Assembly (NCBI GenBank): GCA_037176845.1
Contig: JAYKXP010000013.1
Span: 682,001 to 746,000 of the forward strand
Direction of reading: 5' to 3'
Length of the DNA stretch: 64,000 nucleotides
Source: Paramarasmius palmivorus
Lineage: Eukaryota > Basidiomycota > Agaricomycetes > Agaricales > Marasmiaceae
In this document: piece by piece, positions 45,619 to 57,599 of the stretch
How the letters are laid out: every line of letters starts with the position of its first letter
Numbering within the stretch: position 1 is the stretch's first letter
Notes under the pieces: generated by a model
What the model saw: the letters and a program-made list of their open reading frames with translations, nothing else
Told to the model about the DNA's origin: nothing
Database searches by the model: none
Translations under genes and position numbers: made by a program

Positions 45619-48308
45619 TTACGCAGCATCGGCGGCAGCAGCAGCAGCAACTGCGGCACCGTTAACATTGATTTCTGTTACTTGGCTGAGAGCCTTGTCG
45701 GCTTGCTGAAGGTCTCGTTCGCTTAGACTTCTGTGAACTCCGCCTCCAGGGGTACTAGCACCACTCATCACGGAACCCGATCTCGAGCGCACTTTCATAA
45801 CCAATGGGCTATAGATCATCAATATGAATGTAGGAATTCCTCCGGGAAGCTGAGAGACTTACAAGGGATACGAATCTTCCTCGTCTTCTTGTGAAGGCCA
45901 TCCATATCCTCGGTAGTCGCTGGTGCCGAGCGCCTGCATCTACGTTTTCGACAAACGTCATCAGATTCAAATATCTCGACATCCAGACAGCTATACGTAC
46001 CTCCTCAGTCAACGTTCCGAGATCACCAGGGGTAGCAGCACCTCTCAACCTCGGGCTCGCAGGAACACTCAACGGCGGCAGCTTTCCGACACCACCGCCG
46101 AAGTAGTCCACATCTTCACCCTCGTCGCTCTCAGAGTAAGGGTCACCACCAGGTCCATAGAACTGATCAGGGTATGCCCTCCTCAACGCCAGCTGCCGAG
46201 CCTTGCTATACTCGATCCCAAGGTTCTTCCAGTCCAACAAAGGACTGAGACGCTCGACGCGGTTACGTTGGTTGATACGCTGACGTCTCGTCTTGGAGCA
46301 GAACGCGAACATACTGTCGGTGAGTTGGTTAACCGAATCCTCCACGGATTGCATGCGTCTGTCGATAATGTAGCAACCTTCGTCTTGCGGACGTTCGATG
46401 AGGTCTTGCATGAAGCAGCCGAAGCCGGAAAGGTTCGTTGTTATGCTTGGGATACCCATCTGAAAAAGCCGTGAGTTAGGGTTACGAATGAACCCTAGTC
46501 AGGTACGCACCACCGTACACTCAGCCGGCGTGTAACCCCAAGGCTCGTAGTAACTTGGGAAAACACCCAAGTGGCATCCACGCACAAACTCCTCGTAATC
46601 CATACCCAGAATAGGATTGTTGGCGTTCAAAAAGTCGGGATGGAACACAATCTTGACTCGGTCATGGCCGTTGTTGAAAAGCTTGACTCTTCGAATCTGG
46701 TTGAGGATAGGATCATTGGCATCGTCAGCCATGTTGTGGGTAGTGACGGGAGGTAACGAGTTGCGCTTCAAAGCAAAGATACGCCGTTTGAGAAGAACTT
46801 GGTCTTCCGGTGAGAGCAAATCGTCTGGTGTCGGAATGGCTTTAGTGTCGCTTTAGGGGAAATAAGTCTTGGGATGCGAACAAAAACCAATGCAATTGTG
46901 GTACTAACCCGTGGAATCGTGCAGCATGGTCGAATAATCGTGCACCAATACGATTTTGTATCTCCGTGACTGTGTCCCGGAGTTGTTTCGTGACGGCTTG
47001 ACCCTTGAGCGCTTCGATGGTGTATGAATTGGTAGCTGCCGGCATGATAATGAACGCGATCACAGTGACGGTTGACCCTGCTTTTTGAAGTTTGTAGTTG
47101 AGCCCTGTGACGTATCGACTGTTAGGAAACGTGCGTTCATGTCATGAAATTTCTCGAAAAACGCACGAGCCAAGGACTCAATGAACATATCGACACCCTT
47201 GTTTCGGTATTCATATCGCCCTGCGGTAAACATCTGCAGCAGCCGACGTCAATGTCAAGAATACCACCATGGGAACTGGGAAAAAAATACGCACGTAGAG
47301 TGTGTTGTCCAAGTCGAAATCATAATGCCCGTAAAAGTGTCCTCGGACAAACTCGTTAATCTTGGCCTTGCTGGTCGAATGCAAGTTTTGGAACTCGTGC
47401 ATAGCCTGGAACTTGACGACATTGAGACCGTTGGGTAAAACACCATCTGGCTTCCTCTTCAACAAGTGCTCCGATTCATATGCAGTGATGTGGGAAACTG
47501 TTGTGAAAACATCGGCACAATGGGCCGCACTCCGTTCGATGCAATACCTGTGATAGATTCCGCGTTTTCCCGCTTCGTGATCTACGTCGAAATACTGGAG
47601 GTTGTTGTAGAAATCGACGGAACCGGCACATAAATACCGGCCTAGAAGCGTGGCGTGGGTGGTGAAAACGGTTGTGACGTCAATATGTCTTTTCCTGCAA
47701 AGCGGGATGGCTAGACCCGCCTGCCATTCGTGAAAGTGTGCGACGACGGCTGTGGTGAGCTGGCGCGATACGTACTGAGGAAAAAAAATTCCGATAAGAA
47801 AAAGAGACGCGTAAGCAAGCGAAGACAGGTAACGTACCTCGCCCAAGAACCATGCTACGAGATAACCAAATACAATGGTTTCATTTGTTTCGTGATCGTT
47901 TGGGGGTGATGGAATGCCAGCAAGGTTCCAGAGGTCGGCTTTCCATTCATCGAGTCTCCCGTACTGGCTGCCCGTGTCGAAAAGAAGAACCTTGGGTGCA
48001 CCTTCGATGAGCCATCGACCATAGAGAGCTTTGACGCCTTGTGACCGCATATGTTCGAGAGTTGCCGCAAAATGAGGATCCGAAGGCTCTTGTTGTTCTA
48101 CTTCCATGGGTGCTGTCTTGTAGCTGAGAGGGCCAATGAGGCAATAGCGATCTCCATATTCCGAGACGGTGACCGGAACCTTCGTCTTGATAACAGTGTA
48201 GATACCACCGACTTTATTGGCGACTTCCCAAGCGCATTCGAAGAGAAGAGCATTGTTGACGTCGCGTTTTTCTGCAGTTGGGGTCGCGGTCGCAGTGGGC
48301 AAGGACAT
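45619..48308 (-). CDS. GSY1: Glycogen synthase (UDP-glucose, GT3 family)
   Basis: Cytosolic enzyme that extends glycogen from UDP-glucose. The start at 48308 gives [20 protein letters not shown], then the N-terminal donor-site motif [20 protein letters not shown]. Further GT3 blocks are [60 protein letters not shown] and [14 protein letters not shown] segment with [20 protein letters not shown] follows. The catalytic E-X7-E appears as [14 protein letters not shown]. The glucose-6-phosphate/phosphorylation switch helix is present with its arginine cluster ([20 protein letters not shown]), and the tail carries [14 protein letters not shown], matching the PLSVPxSPR phosphosite region of yeast Gsy2. 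It ends in an Ala-rich [12 protein letters not shown] run before TAA at 45619. About eight short introns. Intact; length about 720 residues, normal. Confidence 0.93.
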
Positions 48309-49684
48309 GATGGTGGTGGTAAGAAGGAAAGAGGTCCTTTAGGGTTTGGAACACCGAGCAACGTTCAACCCGACCCCGCGGGGAAAATCAAACACTCTAC
48401 GTCACTCAACCAAATACTTTTTCTTCGAGCAAGTCAGATGAGGCACTGGGTCTCCAAATTGCTCCCCATGTATTGATGCAGTTGGAGATTCTACATGCGA
48501 AACTATAATCAGATCGTGTACTTTGACATGTACTGTGATGGTATCTCAAGCTCTCAGTGCATCAAGCATCCTTCCGAGCCGGAATAATACGCAGAACCAT
48601 TCACGGATAATAGATATCACCTATACCAGGGGCAGATAGGCGCCGGAAGTTGCAAGCGAAGAGGGTGTTTCGGCTTCTCAAGGTTCTTGCTGCATGTACC
48701 AACGTCGACGAACCCACGCACAATCCCCAGTGTTACCACACCCCTCTTCTAGAAGTGTATGGCGGAGAACCGCAGCTGGACACCTTGTGGAGCTGATGCA
48801 TCAAGATACAGCCAATGGGGTCCACAAAAGACTTGGACGTTCCCAGTATGGTACTAGAAACTGGATAAATCATCTTTCTTTCGCTCCAAATAGGCGGCGA
48901 CTCACTTCTAGGTTCATTATATGCTGTAGCGACCGAGCATCTGCCGCCAAACGTTCGTGTTATCTATGCAACTCGAGCTTCTGCTTCTGAGCTATACCAT
49001 TCGAGATATCAGGAAAGCCAGCGATCCACGTTCAAGCGAAGCCTAGAGATCAGATGGGATATCAATAATCAACTTCGGAGTATAGCGTCCTGGTAGCCAA
49101 TATGGCTAACAGAAGTCGACATATGCTTTTCTTCGGCTAACTCCGTTCGATACGAGCAGCGCTGTGCCTATGGCTTGCGCTTCGTTCGAGACTCGTTCGA
49201 GTACAATCCCAATCCCATCGTTGAGCGGAAATTGCAACCTCAGTTGTTGTCGTAGATTTTTCGCTATTGCGAGCGAAGTGCTAACACCTTCAGAGAATGC
49301 GAAGACCTTCTATGTTCTTGAGAGTTCCGTACGAGTCCGTCCGTTCCTAGAGCGCATCTAGAGCTGTAATTCTTATCGAGTAAGTGATTGTCAGGGACGA
49401 GAAGATTTATGCCACTCACTTTTCATTGGGCAACGGAAGCTATAAGTAGGGGAAAACCCTCCGGTTGGACAATGGAGGGTGATATATTGATAGATAGATA
49501 GACTTCTTTTGAAAATTTTTCGTTCGCACGTTCAGGTCCTCCCCTGAAATTGCCGGGTACGGACGCTTTGCCGGATCCCTCATCCTCCAGAATTTCTGCT
49601 CCTCTCAAATCGGACGACGACGACGACAATCTCTCATACGGAGCTTGTATGGATGTGGACCAAAGATCTCTATAGAATATACCT
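48309..49684. other. Intergenic, with a weak oxidoreductase-like remnant
   Basis: About 1.4 kb upstream of glycogen synthase. On the plus strand near 48889-49010 one frame reads GGDSLLGSLYAVATEHLPPN and VRVIYATRASASELY, which resembles the NAD-binding part of OXNAD1-type oxidoreductases but cannot be extended into a gene; it may be a decayed scrap. At 49459-49483 an accctcc/ggagggt inverted repeat adjoins a short GATA tract (about 49488-49501). Confidence 0.3.
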
Positions 49685-50076
49685 ATGGGAGTAGCATGGG
49701 CAGTTGGCAACGTGCAGGATGGGATCTACAAGCCTAACTGTAGTTGGTACACACTGACAACCGTTTACTGTTCGAAACCATCATGGTTTCCCGAGATACG
49801 GTGCACATTGGAGGAGATTTCAGTACGTTTTTTATCTGCTGAAATAATGAACTTCTTTCTGATATAGAACGTCGAACAGTGCTACTTCATTCGATCTCCA
49901 TGGCTTCGCAAAATTCTTCAGAAACACAGATCAATGATAAAGAAAGTCACCCTGATGGAACCTAGCTCTTCGGTCGCATTGATCTCTCGATTCCGGTCGC
50001 CAGTTCCTGTTAGTGAAAAACACATCACTCATAGCATTCATCGCTTCTGTTCATCATGTACCTGGCATTCGGTCTA
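49685..50076 (+). CDS. Possible small Cys-containing protein, unrecognised
   Basis: The ATG at 49685 opens MGVAWAVGNVQDGIYKPNCS and continues to LEEIS. A GTACGT...TAG intron (about 49823-49867) follows, then NVEQCYFIRSPWLRKILQKH through to TWHSV and TAA at 50074-50076, giving about 113 residues with seven cysteines. The intron is in phase 0 with good borders and the second exon is fully open, which supports a real gene. I do not recognise a domain and see no signal peptide. It could equally be a fragment of something larger. Confidence 0.3.
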
Positions 50077-50481
50077 ACGCGGACCACCAAACTGAACTGA
50101 AGCGGCTTGAACATCCCGATGATTGGGACGAACAGCTCGGGTTCCCATGAATCCGAAACGCGACTGAAAACTGGCATATGTAGTCCTTCACAAGCGGGCG
50201 ATCAAGATTGTAGTGAAACCATCATGGCAGTGACACGGTAAGGACTTGGGGAGGCTACTGGAAGCTAGCAGGAGCCAGCAGGAGATTGGCTGGTGGCAAT
50301 CAATCATGTACCTTCCCTTGCTGTGTTTAGGCCAAGTCCAGGCCGTATCTTTACTGATGAATGAATAGTGCTGTAAAAGCTAGCTCCTCCTGTATCAGTG
50401 GCAACGACGCGAACGAACGGCAGTGTGTACCAAATGTATTTATTCACGTATCGACCAGACATGCGTTTGGGGTCATGCAGG
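50077..50481. other. Intergenic
   Basis: About 400 bp with no gene. A local ctagcaggagccagcaggag duplication is at about 50265-50283. Otherwise nothing is seen. Confidence 0.35.
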
Positions 50482-50483
50482 TA

Positions 50484-50749
50484 CTGGGGTATTTTAATCA
50501 ATTCGGATGGTCACGCGTCACAGGGCCAAAAATTTCCGAATATTTTCGGATGGTCACGCTGCCGCAAGGGGTCCATCCGAACTTCCTCGGAGTGTGACCG
50601 CCCAAAAACTTCCAAATTTGGCAGTTTCTGGGCGCCAATGTCCGAAAAATTTTCTCGGTCACAGACCGCGAGGCCCTCATCCGAATATGTGAGGTTTGGA
50701 TGGAGCGGTCACAGGTCACAGCCCATCCGAATTGATTGAAATACCCCAG
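50484..50749. mobile_element. 266 bp MITE with TA target-site duplication
   Basis: The left end ctggggtattttaatcaatt is the inverted complement of the right end, which reads aattgattgaaataccccag, with one mismatch over about 27 bp. Further inward both ends continue with cggatgg/ccatccg and gtcac-rich segments. TA dinucleotides flank both ends (50482-50483 and 50750-50751), the target duplication of Tc1/mariner-type elements. There is no coding capacity, so it must rely on a transposase elsewhere. The interior has several short inverted repeats (atccgaa, ggtcac), so the transcript or single strand could fold strongly. Confidence 0.88.
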
Positions 50750-50751
50750 TA

Positions 50752-51952
50752 TCTAGTGTTCCGTCGCTATCAGGCAGCGACTGAGGCGCAATATCGTTAG
50801 TCGAGCCACGTTGAAGAAACGCCCTGAAAACAGAGTTCATCTGTTAGAACAATATCTTTTAAATACAAGTCCGGTCATAACTTTCATAAGTGACTAACCT
50901 GATTCATGGGTCGAGGCATTAAAGTTCTTTCTTTCAGCACGACTTTCAAGATTGAGCAGAGCAATGAGACTAAGCATCAGGAACGGGACTTGGGTTCGGA
51001 ACCATCCCTGTATCGTAAGTCAGTCTGCTACAACGTTTTCGGCCTGACGCTCTTACTGAATCACATTTCAATAGTTCCCCATCATGTATTTTGAGATGTT
51101 ATAAAGGTCCGATATATATCGAAACAGATACATATATCGTCTCTGAAGCCGCGGGGAACTTCGAACAGTTCTAAGTTCTTGATCAATGATGATGGTTTGC
51201 CACACTATTTCTTGCATCTGTCTGTGCCTTGAACCTTCATGTCGACCTGAGATACAGTATATGAGTGCATATCTCTTCCTTTACTTGGGCTTAAATTGAG
51301 GAAGAGCGCGAACATGTGTGCATGGAGAGTTGATAACTCGATTGTTGAAGGTGCGTAACTTAAAATATTATGTTTCACGCACATTTCGCGGAATTTAGAT
51401 GAGCAATGTAATCCATATCATCAGCGTAATATCTGATGCGCATACTGCAAGCAAAATTGACAGGAAAAGGTATGGAAAGGATGCGAAAGTGAGGAAGCGA
51501 GCTCGGCAAAACCCCAACGCAGCATCGTTCGTCCTTGAGATTTGATCCCGGACACATGCAATCACCCCCAAAAGGTAGTCCTGCTGTAGCGCAGCGTGTG
51601 GATTCTGTTTCTGCAGATACAGCACGACAGAGATGACGAATTAGCCGAGAAAAAAATGAGAGGAATTGCCTTATGGCAGTCCGGATGCGTCGGCCCGGAG
51701 GCGGATATCTTGAAATTTGAATCTTTTCCCACAAACCGAGCATCATCTCATCCTACCATCTGTATGCCTGTTTCGGGAGATCCACTCACTCGGACTCGTA
51801 AAGAAAGCACACGGTTGCGAGCAACTGAGGTTATACCTCTGCCAATCGAGACGATAAAAAGGCTTCACAACCAAGTCAGGGAAGACTCGACATGCTGATG
51901 TTGACATAGTTTATCGTTCACTACCCTACTTTTGAGCATTACACGGGCTGCA
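50752..51952. other. Intergenic
   Basis: About 1.2 kb without a supportable gene. Open frames of 62-123 codons on both strands overlap one another and show no domain. It probably contains the promoter of the membrane protein that starts at 51953. Confidence 0.4.
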
Positions 51953-53636
51953 ATGCAGATCCTTCTCTTTCATTTCTGGTGCGGTTCTTCTTCAAGTACT
52001 GACATCATGTTCAATCTGACGATAGAACAGTCTTTCCAGTTTATTGTTCTCGCACATCTTCCTACCTGTTCATTCCCTCAGGCTCTCGTTGGGCGGACCA
52101 TCTACGACATCTGCTCCCGCCTCCGCTTCGGCCACTTGGCGACGTGAAGATGGGGATCCGGATGACTTAGAGATTAGAGTCGTCGACATCGCTAGCAAGG
52201 GTGGCCCGCAAGTCTTGATGAGCGTTTCGATCCCGGCCACGCTAAGCTCGGATTCTTTCTTGGTGGATATGACCACTCCTGGGTACGGTTTATATACCTT
52301 TCAAGTTACATTGCATCTTTTTATCTCATTTCTAGGACGTACCGACTTGATGGCTATGGAACACGGTTAGTGTCAAGCTAATGGGTTGGAGGCATGTGTA
52401 TGACATGGCATGACACCTTTGACGCAGAGACTCCCAGTCCGGCCCCTTCGTTACGAGTAATACCGTCACCGTCCTGCCATCAGACTCAGAGTGCGTTCGA
52501 AACTTCCAGAAATTCTTCTTCATCAATCTTTTATAGAGTTGCAACAATCAGCACATCAAAATCCACGTCTAGTCATATACTAGCAGTGACTCGGACTACA
52601 GAGACATCCACGTACGTTAGCGTTGAGATCTTTGCCGATTCTGTTATTCGGACTCTTCATTTTACAGAAGCACACGCACTACGAGAGTTTCTAAGTTAGC
52701 AACCATATCTATTCCTACTTCGGTAGGAGTAAGCCCTACCAACTTTGGGGCAACTTCGTACGTTCATATTGCTCTCCAAGCCGTTGATGATGGTTTATCA
52801 ACACGTCTTTCCCTAGCACAAGCTCACTATTCACCTCGACAACCGCATCAATCTCGTCATCAGAGTTTCCCATTCCTACCCAAACCGTTCTCTCATCTGA
52901 TCATGTGGACACTCTAGAGAGCATGTCCGCTACACAGCCATTCTCCGCACCGACCTTCACTCCACGGCCTACTATCACCACAACAACCGTAGATCCAAAA
53001 GTTATCATCGGTGCAGTCCTTGGTGCAGTTTTGGCACTTCTGTGCTTGATGGTGACCCTAGTCATCTGTTACCGTAGCCGTGGCTACCGTGTCCGCATGC
53101 GTGGCGTGTATGGTCAAGGACAGCAATCGTTACCACAGAAGATGGTGCCGCGTGCCTTTCGACGTCGTCGAGATAGTACGGATTCGACTTTGCCTTTCGC
53201 GCGACGAGGATTCAATCTGGAGAAAGTCGATCTGGAGAAGGACGTCGGGGAAACGCCACCTTTAATCAAAGCACTTAAAGCGCCTCCGAGTGCCATTACT
53301 GCTTATGAACACGAGCTTGCCAAATCTCCCACCGATACGCTTGCCCGTGATTCAGTGACTTACGTTGATTCATCTGTGTCAAGGCGTGCGAGCCTTAACA
53401 CAGATCTTTCAGTACCTTCTCAGAAGCAGAAGATGCGGATATCCAACCAATCCTTGACCCGTTTTATGGGGAATCGCCCCCTTGACGGAAAACTTACAGA
53501 AACCCGAGTCAACGTCGATCGAGACTTGCCAGAACTTCCGCCCCTCCAAGTACCTCCGCGTCAGGACCGCTATAGAGATGATGAAGCTCGTTATACCGAA
53601 AGCCTAGCCCTAGACCCACCTCCAGCTTACAGCTAA
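51953..53636 (+). CDS. Single-pass membrane protein with Ser/Thr-rich stalk, unrecognised
   Basis: Six short exons join into an extracellular part, beginning MFNLTIEQSFQLSLGG, with DPDDLEIRVVDIAS and DMTTPGTYRLDGYGTR, that looks like a small beta-sandwich. A mucin-like Ser/Thr stalk follows (FETSRNSSSSIFY, ATISTSKSTSSH, ISIPTSTSSLFTSTTAS), which is likely O-mannosylated. One membrane helix (VIIGAVLGAVLALLCLMVTL) lies at 53001-53080, followed at once by a basic stop-transfer (CYRSRGYRVRMRG). The cytosolic tail of about 190 residues is Ser/Pro-rich with a PPPAYS ending, a possible PY-type motif for ubiquitin-ligase binding. Orientation out-to-in is inferred from the stalk and the basic cytosolic flank. 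The N-terminal exon is uncertain: the ATG at 51953 gives only a weak signal peptide. Possibly a cell-wall sensor-like protein; not proven. Confidence 0.6.
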
Positions 53637-53842
53637 TGGCAATCACTATATGCAACAGATCGGAGGTTCTCGACGTGATCGGTCGCAGTCTATCTTACAT
53701 ACATGATTGGGTGTATTCTTCCCTACTTAACAATCTCTGTTCCCTTCTGAACTGCCTCTAAAACCAGCTTTGCATACAAGCTTTCGGCAATTAACGGCGT
53801 TTTCACAACTAAGTCGAGTGATTGGTATGGCCTACGTTACGC

Positions 53843-54500
53843 TCAGGTCAACGCCACTGCAAACAATTCGTATTGCAAATGTGCAGACCACATCGACCTA
53901 ATAAACGCACGGGCCTTGTCCCTGAACTTGTCTGACAATGGTTCAGGTAACCTAACCCTGTTATTCATCAGCATCTTGTGGGCATCATCCCTCCGGACCT
54001 TGTTATCGGCGTATCTGATCTCCTTTGCCCAATCATCGAAAGGCCTGCCTTGCGCTTGATCAATACATTGTTCGTTACAATAGTGGTCTAAAAACCGCAG
54101 AAGCCTCCAAACGAATGACTCTGCATCGTGTCTGTAGACCCCTTCCACTTCTGCCCGCACTGAGGCTTCGGTGAGCAAACCTGTAACCATGAATCGCAAA
54201 GTTCCGGGATTGGAGCAACCCATAGACTTCTTCTCCCAGCCAAAGTGCGATAGATCATAATCTCATAATTTAGTTGCGCGGCTGTCCTCTTTGCCGTACA
54301 TGAGATCTCCAACGCTGATGTCACCATCCTGTGTTCCTCTTATCCATAAGATTGCATGGCCTAAGTGTAATTAGAAAACTGATTCGAACTGCAAGACCCG
54401 GAATAATCACTTACAGTAAACCAGCCTAACAAAGGCCTGCTTCGAAAGGCTCCATATCCTTCGTCAGCGAGGGGAGTTTGAGATAGAGAGGAAGGATTAT
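53843..54500 (-). pseudogene. FunK1-type fungal protein kinase remnant
   Basis: The minus strand carries the C-terminal kinase signatures of the agaricomycete FunK1 family. GHAILWIRGTQDGDISVGDL at 54303-54360 is the catalytic-loop region (usual H-x-DIS-x-x-NLM). DYDLSHFGW corresponds to the metal-binding loop, and NPGTLRFMVTGLLTE to the GT-x-x-FM activation segment. Next is YRHDAESFVWRLLRFLDHY (RHDLESFFWVL in the family). A TGA codon at 54263-54265 sits between the catalytic loop and DYD, so the frame is broken. The Asn of the usual NLM is Asp here. Upstream fragments to about 54950 could be more of the kinase but are too scrambled to read. The 126-codon 3' frame ends at 53843. Confidence 0.6.
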
Positions 54501-55162
54501 AACTCGAGGGATTCTGTGCCGGTTATCCTTGTCGAATATGGCTAGTATTGAAGTCGTGGAAATCCTTCGTATTCAAGATTTCTGTTAGACAAGCGAGCAT
54601 GGCCGGCATATCTTCCAGTAGTTTCCGACCTGTTTCAGTAATAAGCATTTCACTAGCATGGCGTTGCTGGAAAGTCCCAAACACCGTCTGTGAACAGCGC
54701 CCAAAAAGACCGCGATGTGTTCGCATGATCTATCGAAGTGATCCAGTGTTTTCTCTCACAAAGAGATGGTGTTACTCTGTGGTTGGGGGATTACACCATA
54801 GTCCGCCTGAAGACGCTGCAACACAAAGAGCAAGACAAGAAAGTAGGTGAGGTCTTCCAAAATGTCAATTCCAGAGCTTTGGATGGGTCCGTAGTGATCG
54901 AAGTGCGTCAGCCACCATTCAGGCCTGAACCACGCTCCTTCCTACAGAACTGAGGTAGAACGACGAGGTCAAGGTGTGAGCATGTGATACTAGCCAGGTT
55001 TCAGTAAAAATTTGCCAAAACAAGCCAAAAATGGCTATTTTTACGGTAAAAATATGTTCGATTGATCATAACCTGTCGAAATATCCGCAATACTGTCCAT
55101 GAGATCGATGTATCGAAGAGAGTGGGAGACTGGTGTACCAGGAATGTTCGGAAGAGGTGAAA
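54501..55162. other. Upstream debris of the kinase remnant
   Basis: No continuous gene. Minus-strand scraps such as SLSKQAFVRLVYC near 54425-54460 may belong to the decayed kinase. Nothing else is seen up to the GPALPP1-type gene. Confidence 0.3.
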
Positions 55163-56315
55163 TCATAAGAATCCACCACTCTTCCCTGTGGAAAACCGAT
55201 CCCCAAGCCCTCTTGCATCACGAATCAACTTGTTCCTAGCACTGTCATCCATGAGTCTTCCACCCAGCGACATATCCCTGCTGTGGTCCCAAATAGCTTT
55301 ATCTTTCTCGTCTTCGTCGTTATTCTTCATAGCCTTTGTATGTGCTTCCACAAGTGTGCTTCCACGAACATTTTTCTGTACAACATTGTCAGTAACATTC
55401 TGAGGTCTCGACATGAACATACCGTATGTGCCATGACACTGTGTCTTATCTCTTCGTCTCTCTTCCGCCTTTTACTGGCCTCCATAGCTTCTTCAGGCGA
55501 TATCGTCGCCTCAGCATTGGCCGCCTTGCGTTTCTTTCCAGACACTTCGTCTGCCAGCCTCTGCTGTCTCTCAGCAGGTGTCTCAGTCCATAATGACATG
55601 TCTGAATTCTTTTCGGGTGCAGCAGATTTTGCAAATTGACGGCCCTTTGATAGCTTCTTAGGGTCCAGAGCTTTATGAAGGAACCGTCAGCGACCTCAAC
55701 AGTTCGAGAGCAAAACCTCAGGACGTACTCCCTAGTAAATCTGAAGATGAAGGCGGAACGAGCATCCATTCATCTCTTTTGAGTGCTTTTGGTTTTGCTG
55801 CTTCCTGTAATGACGGATTTCGTTGAGGGAGAACTAGAAAGAGAATATGGCGACCGACTACACACCTCGATGTTCTTCCTCCGCTTCTCTTCCAGTTCCA
55901 AAAACTGCTTTACACCATCCACTTCGGTAGGTTTCTCGTATCCAGGCGGCAGAGGCATAGGCCCGACATCGTCGTCCGAGTCGTCGTCGTGATACCCACG
56001 ACTTGCTGAAGGTAAAGCTGGTCCTTGAATTCTCCTGTTGGTATTTGTATTTGAAGGCCCAGCTTCGCGAGATGCAGCTAAATCTGGTGGTAATGCTGGG
56101 GCATAATCGTCGTCGTCATCATCATCTTCGTCCTCTTGTGCTGGTACTGGAGGCGCAGCGGGACCGGCTGGCTCGGAACGCGCCTTCAATAACTCTGGTG
56201 GTATTTGTGGACCGGCAACGTCACTGTTGCTATTATCTTCGTCAGAGTCGCTTTCATTCGAGTTGTTATTGAGATGCTGAAGATGAGGAGGAAGTTGTGG
56301 GCCAATAGAGCTCAT
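55163..56315 (-). CDS. GPALPP-motif protein (GPALPP1 family, DUF3752)
   Basis: Starts MSSIGPQLPPHLQHL at 56315 and repeats the family's G-P-x-L-P-P signature: GPQLPPHL, GPQIPPELL, APALPPDL, GPALPSAS and GPMPLPPGYE. Acidic Asp/Glu runs lie between (EDDDDDDDYAP). After an intron (about 55800-55867) the DUF3752 region begins EAAKPKALKRDEWMLVPPSS, then WTETPAERQQRLADEVSGKK, followed by a basic helix ASKRRKRDEEIRHSV. The last exon has TLVEAHTKAM, KDKAIWDHSRDMSLGGRLMD and DARGLGDRFSTGKSGGFL, all typical of the family. It is probably nuclear; the molecular role in fungi is not established. About 330 residues; intact. Confidence 0.85.
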
Positions 56316-56646
56316 CGTGGTCGTAGTACAGAGTCAAGAAGTGACGCTTTGATTCTGATCTCATCCCACTATATACATAGATAGCTTACAGGGAATAACG
56401 GGCAGTACATTGGCTTTGGTTTTCATACATAGTTGGGTGGTCACTCGGACGGCGAAGATCGAATCGTCTGCCTCCTGTTTGGTGGGAGTTGCGGGTAAGG
56501 CAGAAAAGAAGGAAGATATACGACCCGTTGCACTTGTATACCCAATGTTCACCTGCAATGTCGAAATTACACAATGGTAGAAATCTCCATTCCTCGTCAA
56601 AGTTCTGCATTTCAGAATATTCAAGATATCGACACAGATTGTATGG

Positions 56647-57502
56647 TCATATGAGGTCGATAACCGACGGCCAAACACTAGAGAGCAAGAAATGTCAGCC
56701 GTTTCTGCAATTCTGAGTGAGCACATAACTCACTTGAGCATCCCAACAAAGACATGGATTACCGCCCACAAGAAAGGCACCCAAGTGCTCATGTAAAACC
56801 CCCCTGCCGTATAGAGACCTGCCAACACAAATCCCACAATCGCAGAACTGATAATGGCACCAGCCAAACTCGATACCAAGAAAGTAAAGAGAACGATGAG
56901 CGCAAAGGTTAATCGAGAACGCCGTTCGTTGACTTTTCTTGTCGGACGAGGGGTACTCCACGCTGGTACTTCATTCGGAGATGGTACCGTCAGTGAAGAA
57001 GAAGGATGTTGAAATGGCTGGGGAGAGGGCGGATGTGCATAAAGAAGTGGCACTCCAACGTCGGAGCGTAGCGATTGATAGTTGTGACCTGGATCGTCGG
57101 TAACACGAAGTCGATTCGCTGGTGACGATATGGGCGTCATTGGGTATGCAGCTGGGGATGTAGATTGTCTCGGTGTGGGTGTATTAGTAGCCCATGTCCG
57201 TATCCTTCGATTCCCTGATCCCTTCTTCCTTGCAGGTGGAAACGTCAAGTTCAAAAAAGCAAATAGGCCACAAATAACGAATGCGGGTATATAGAAGATG
57301 AGAATCCAATAGAAAGTAAAGCGAAATATATCTGAAAGCCCCTCAGTTCCAGTACGAAGCAGAGATCATCTATAGACTTACCGCCAGCGTCTGTCAAGTA
57401 TTTCCCGTTTGGCTGGATTGGGTTATTGTGCTCGAGGTTGAACAATTCAGATCGTGGATTATATAGTGAAGGCCAAGATGGCGTTGGAATACTGGTCGTC
57501 AT
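56647..57502 (-). CDS. TMEM170-family multi-pass membrane protein
   Basis: Starts MTTSIPTPSWPSLYNPRSEL at 57502. After an intron, DIFRFTFYWILIFYIPAFVI forms the first helix and runs into CGLFAFLNLTF. A long Pro/Ser-rich loop of about 120 residues follows. The last part has helices LTFALIVLFTFLVSSLAGAI, ISSAIVGFVLAGLY and WVPFLWAVIHVFVGML, then the end VWPSVIDLI after a final intron. The order (helix, loop, then a helix followed by G-A-I-I-S-S-A-I-V-G and two more) matches TMEM170, whose animal members shape ER and nuclear envelope. The long loop is a fungal feature. The stop is TGA at 56647-56649. The role here is inference from the family. Confidence 0.7.
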
Positions 57503-57599
57503 ATAGATATGTAGAACTGAATATTATGGATGAAAGGTCATGGCAGAGTAAAGGAGAGAAGGGCCGCGGGAAAGTTGCTTTCCACTCGACCGTCATGTC

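Noticed and set aside
48694..49010. OXNAD1-like NAD-binding segment on the plus strand
   Set aside because: Only one block (GGDSLLGSLYAVATEHLPPN) is suggestive; no FAD-binding or C-terminal motifs could be found in consistent frames.
51375..51746. 123-codon minus-strand frame
   Set aside because: No domain, overlaps other frames, and has no neighbouring exon; most likely chance.
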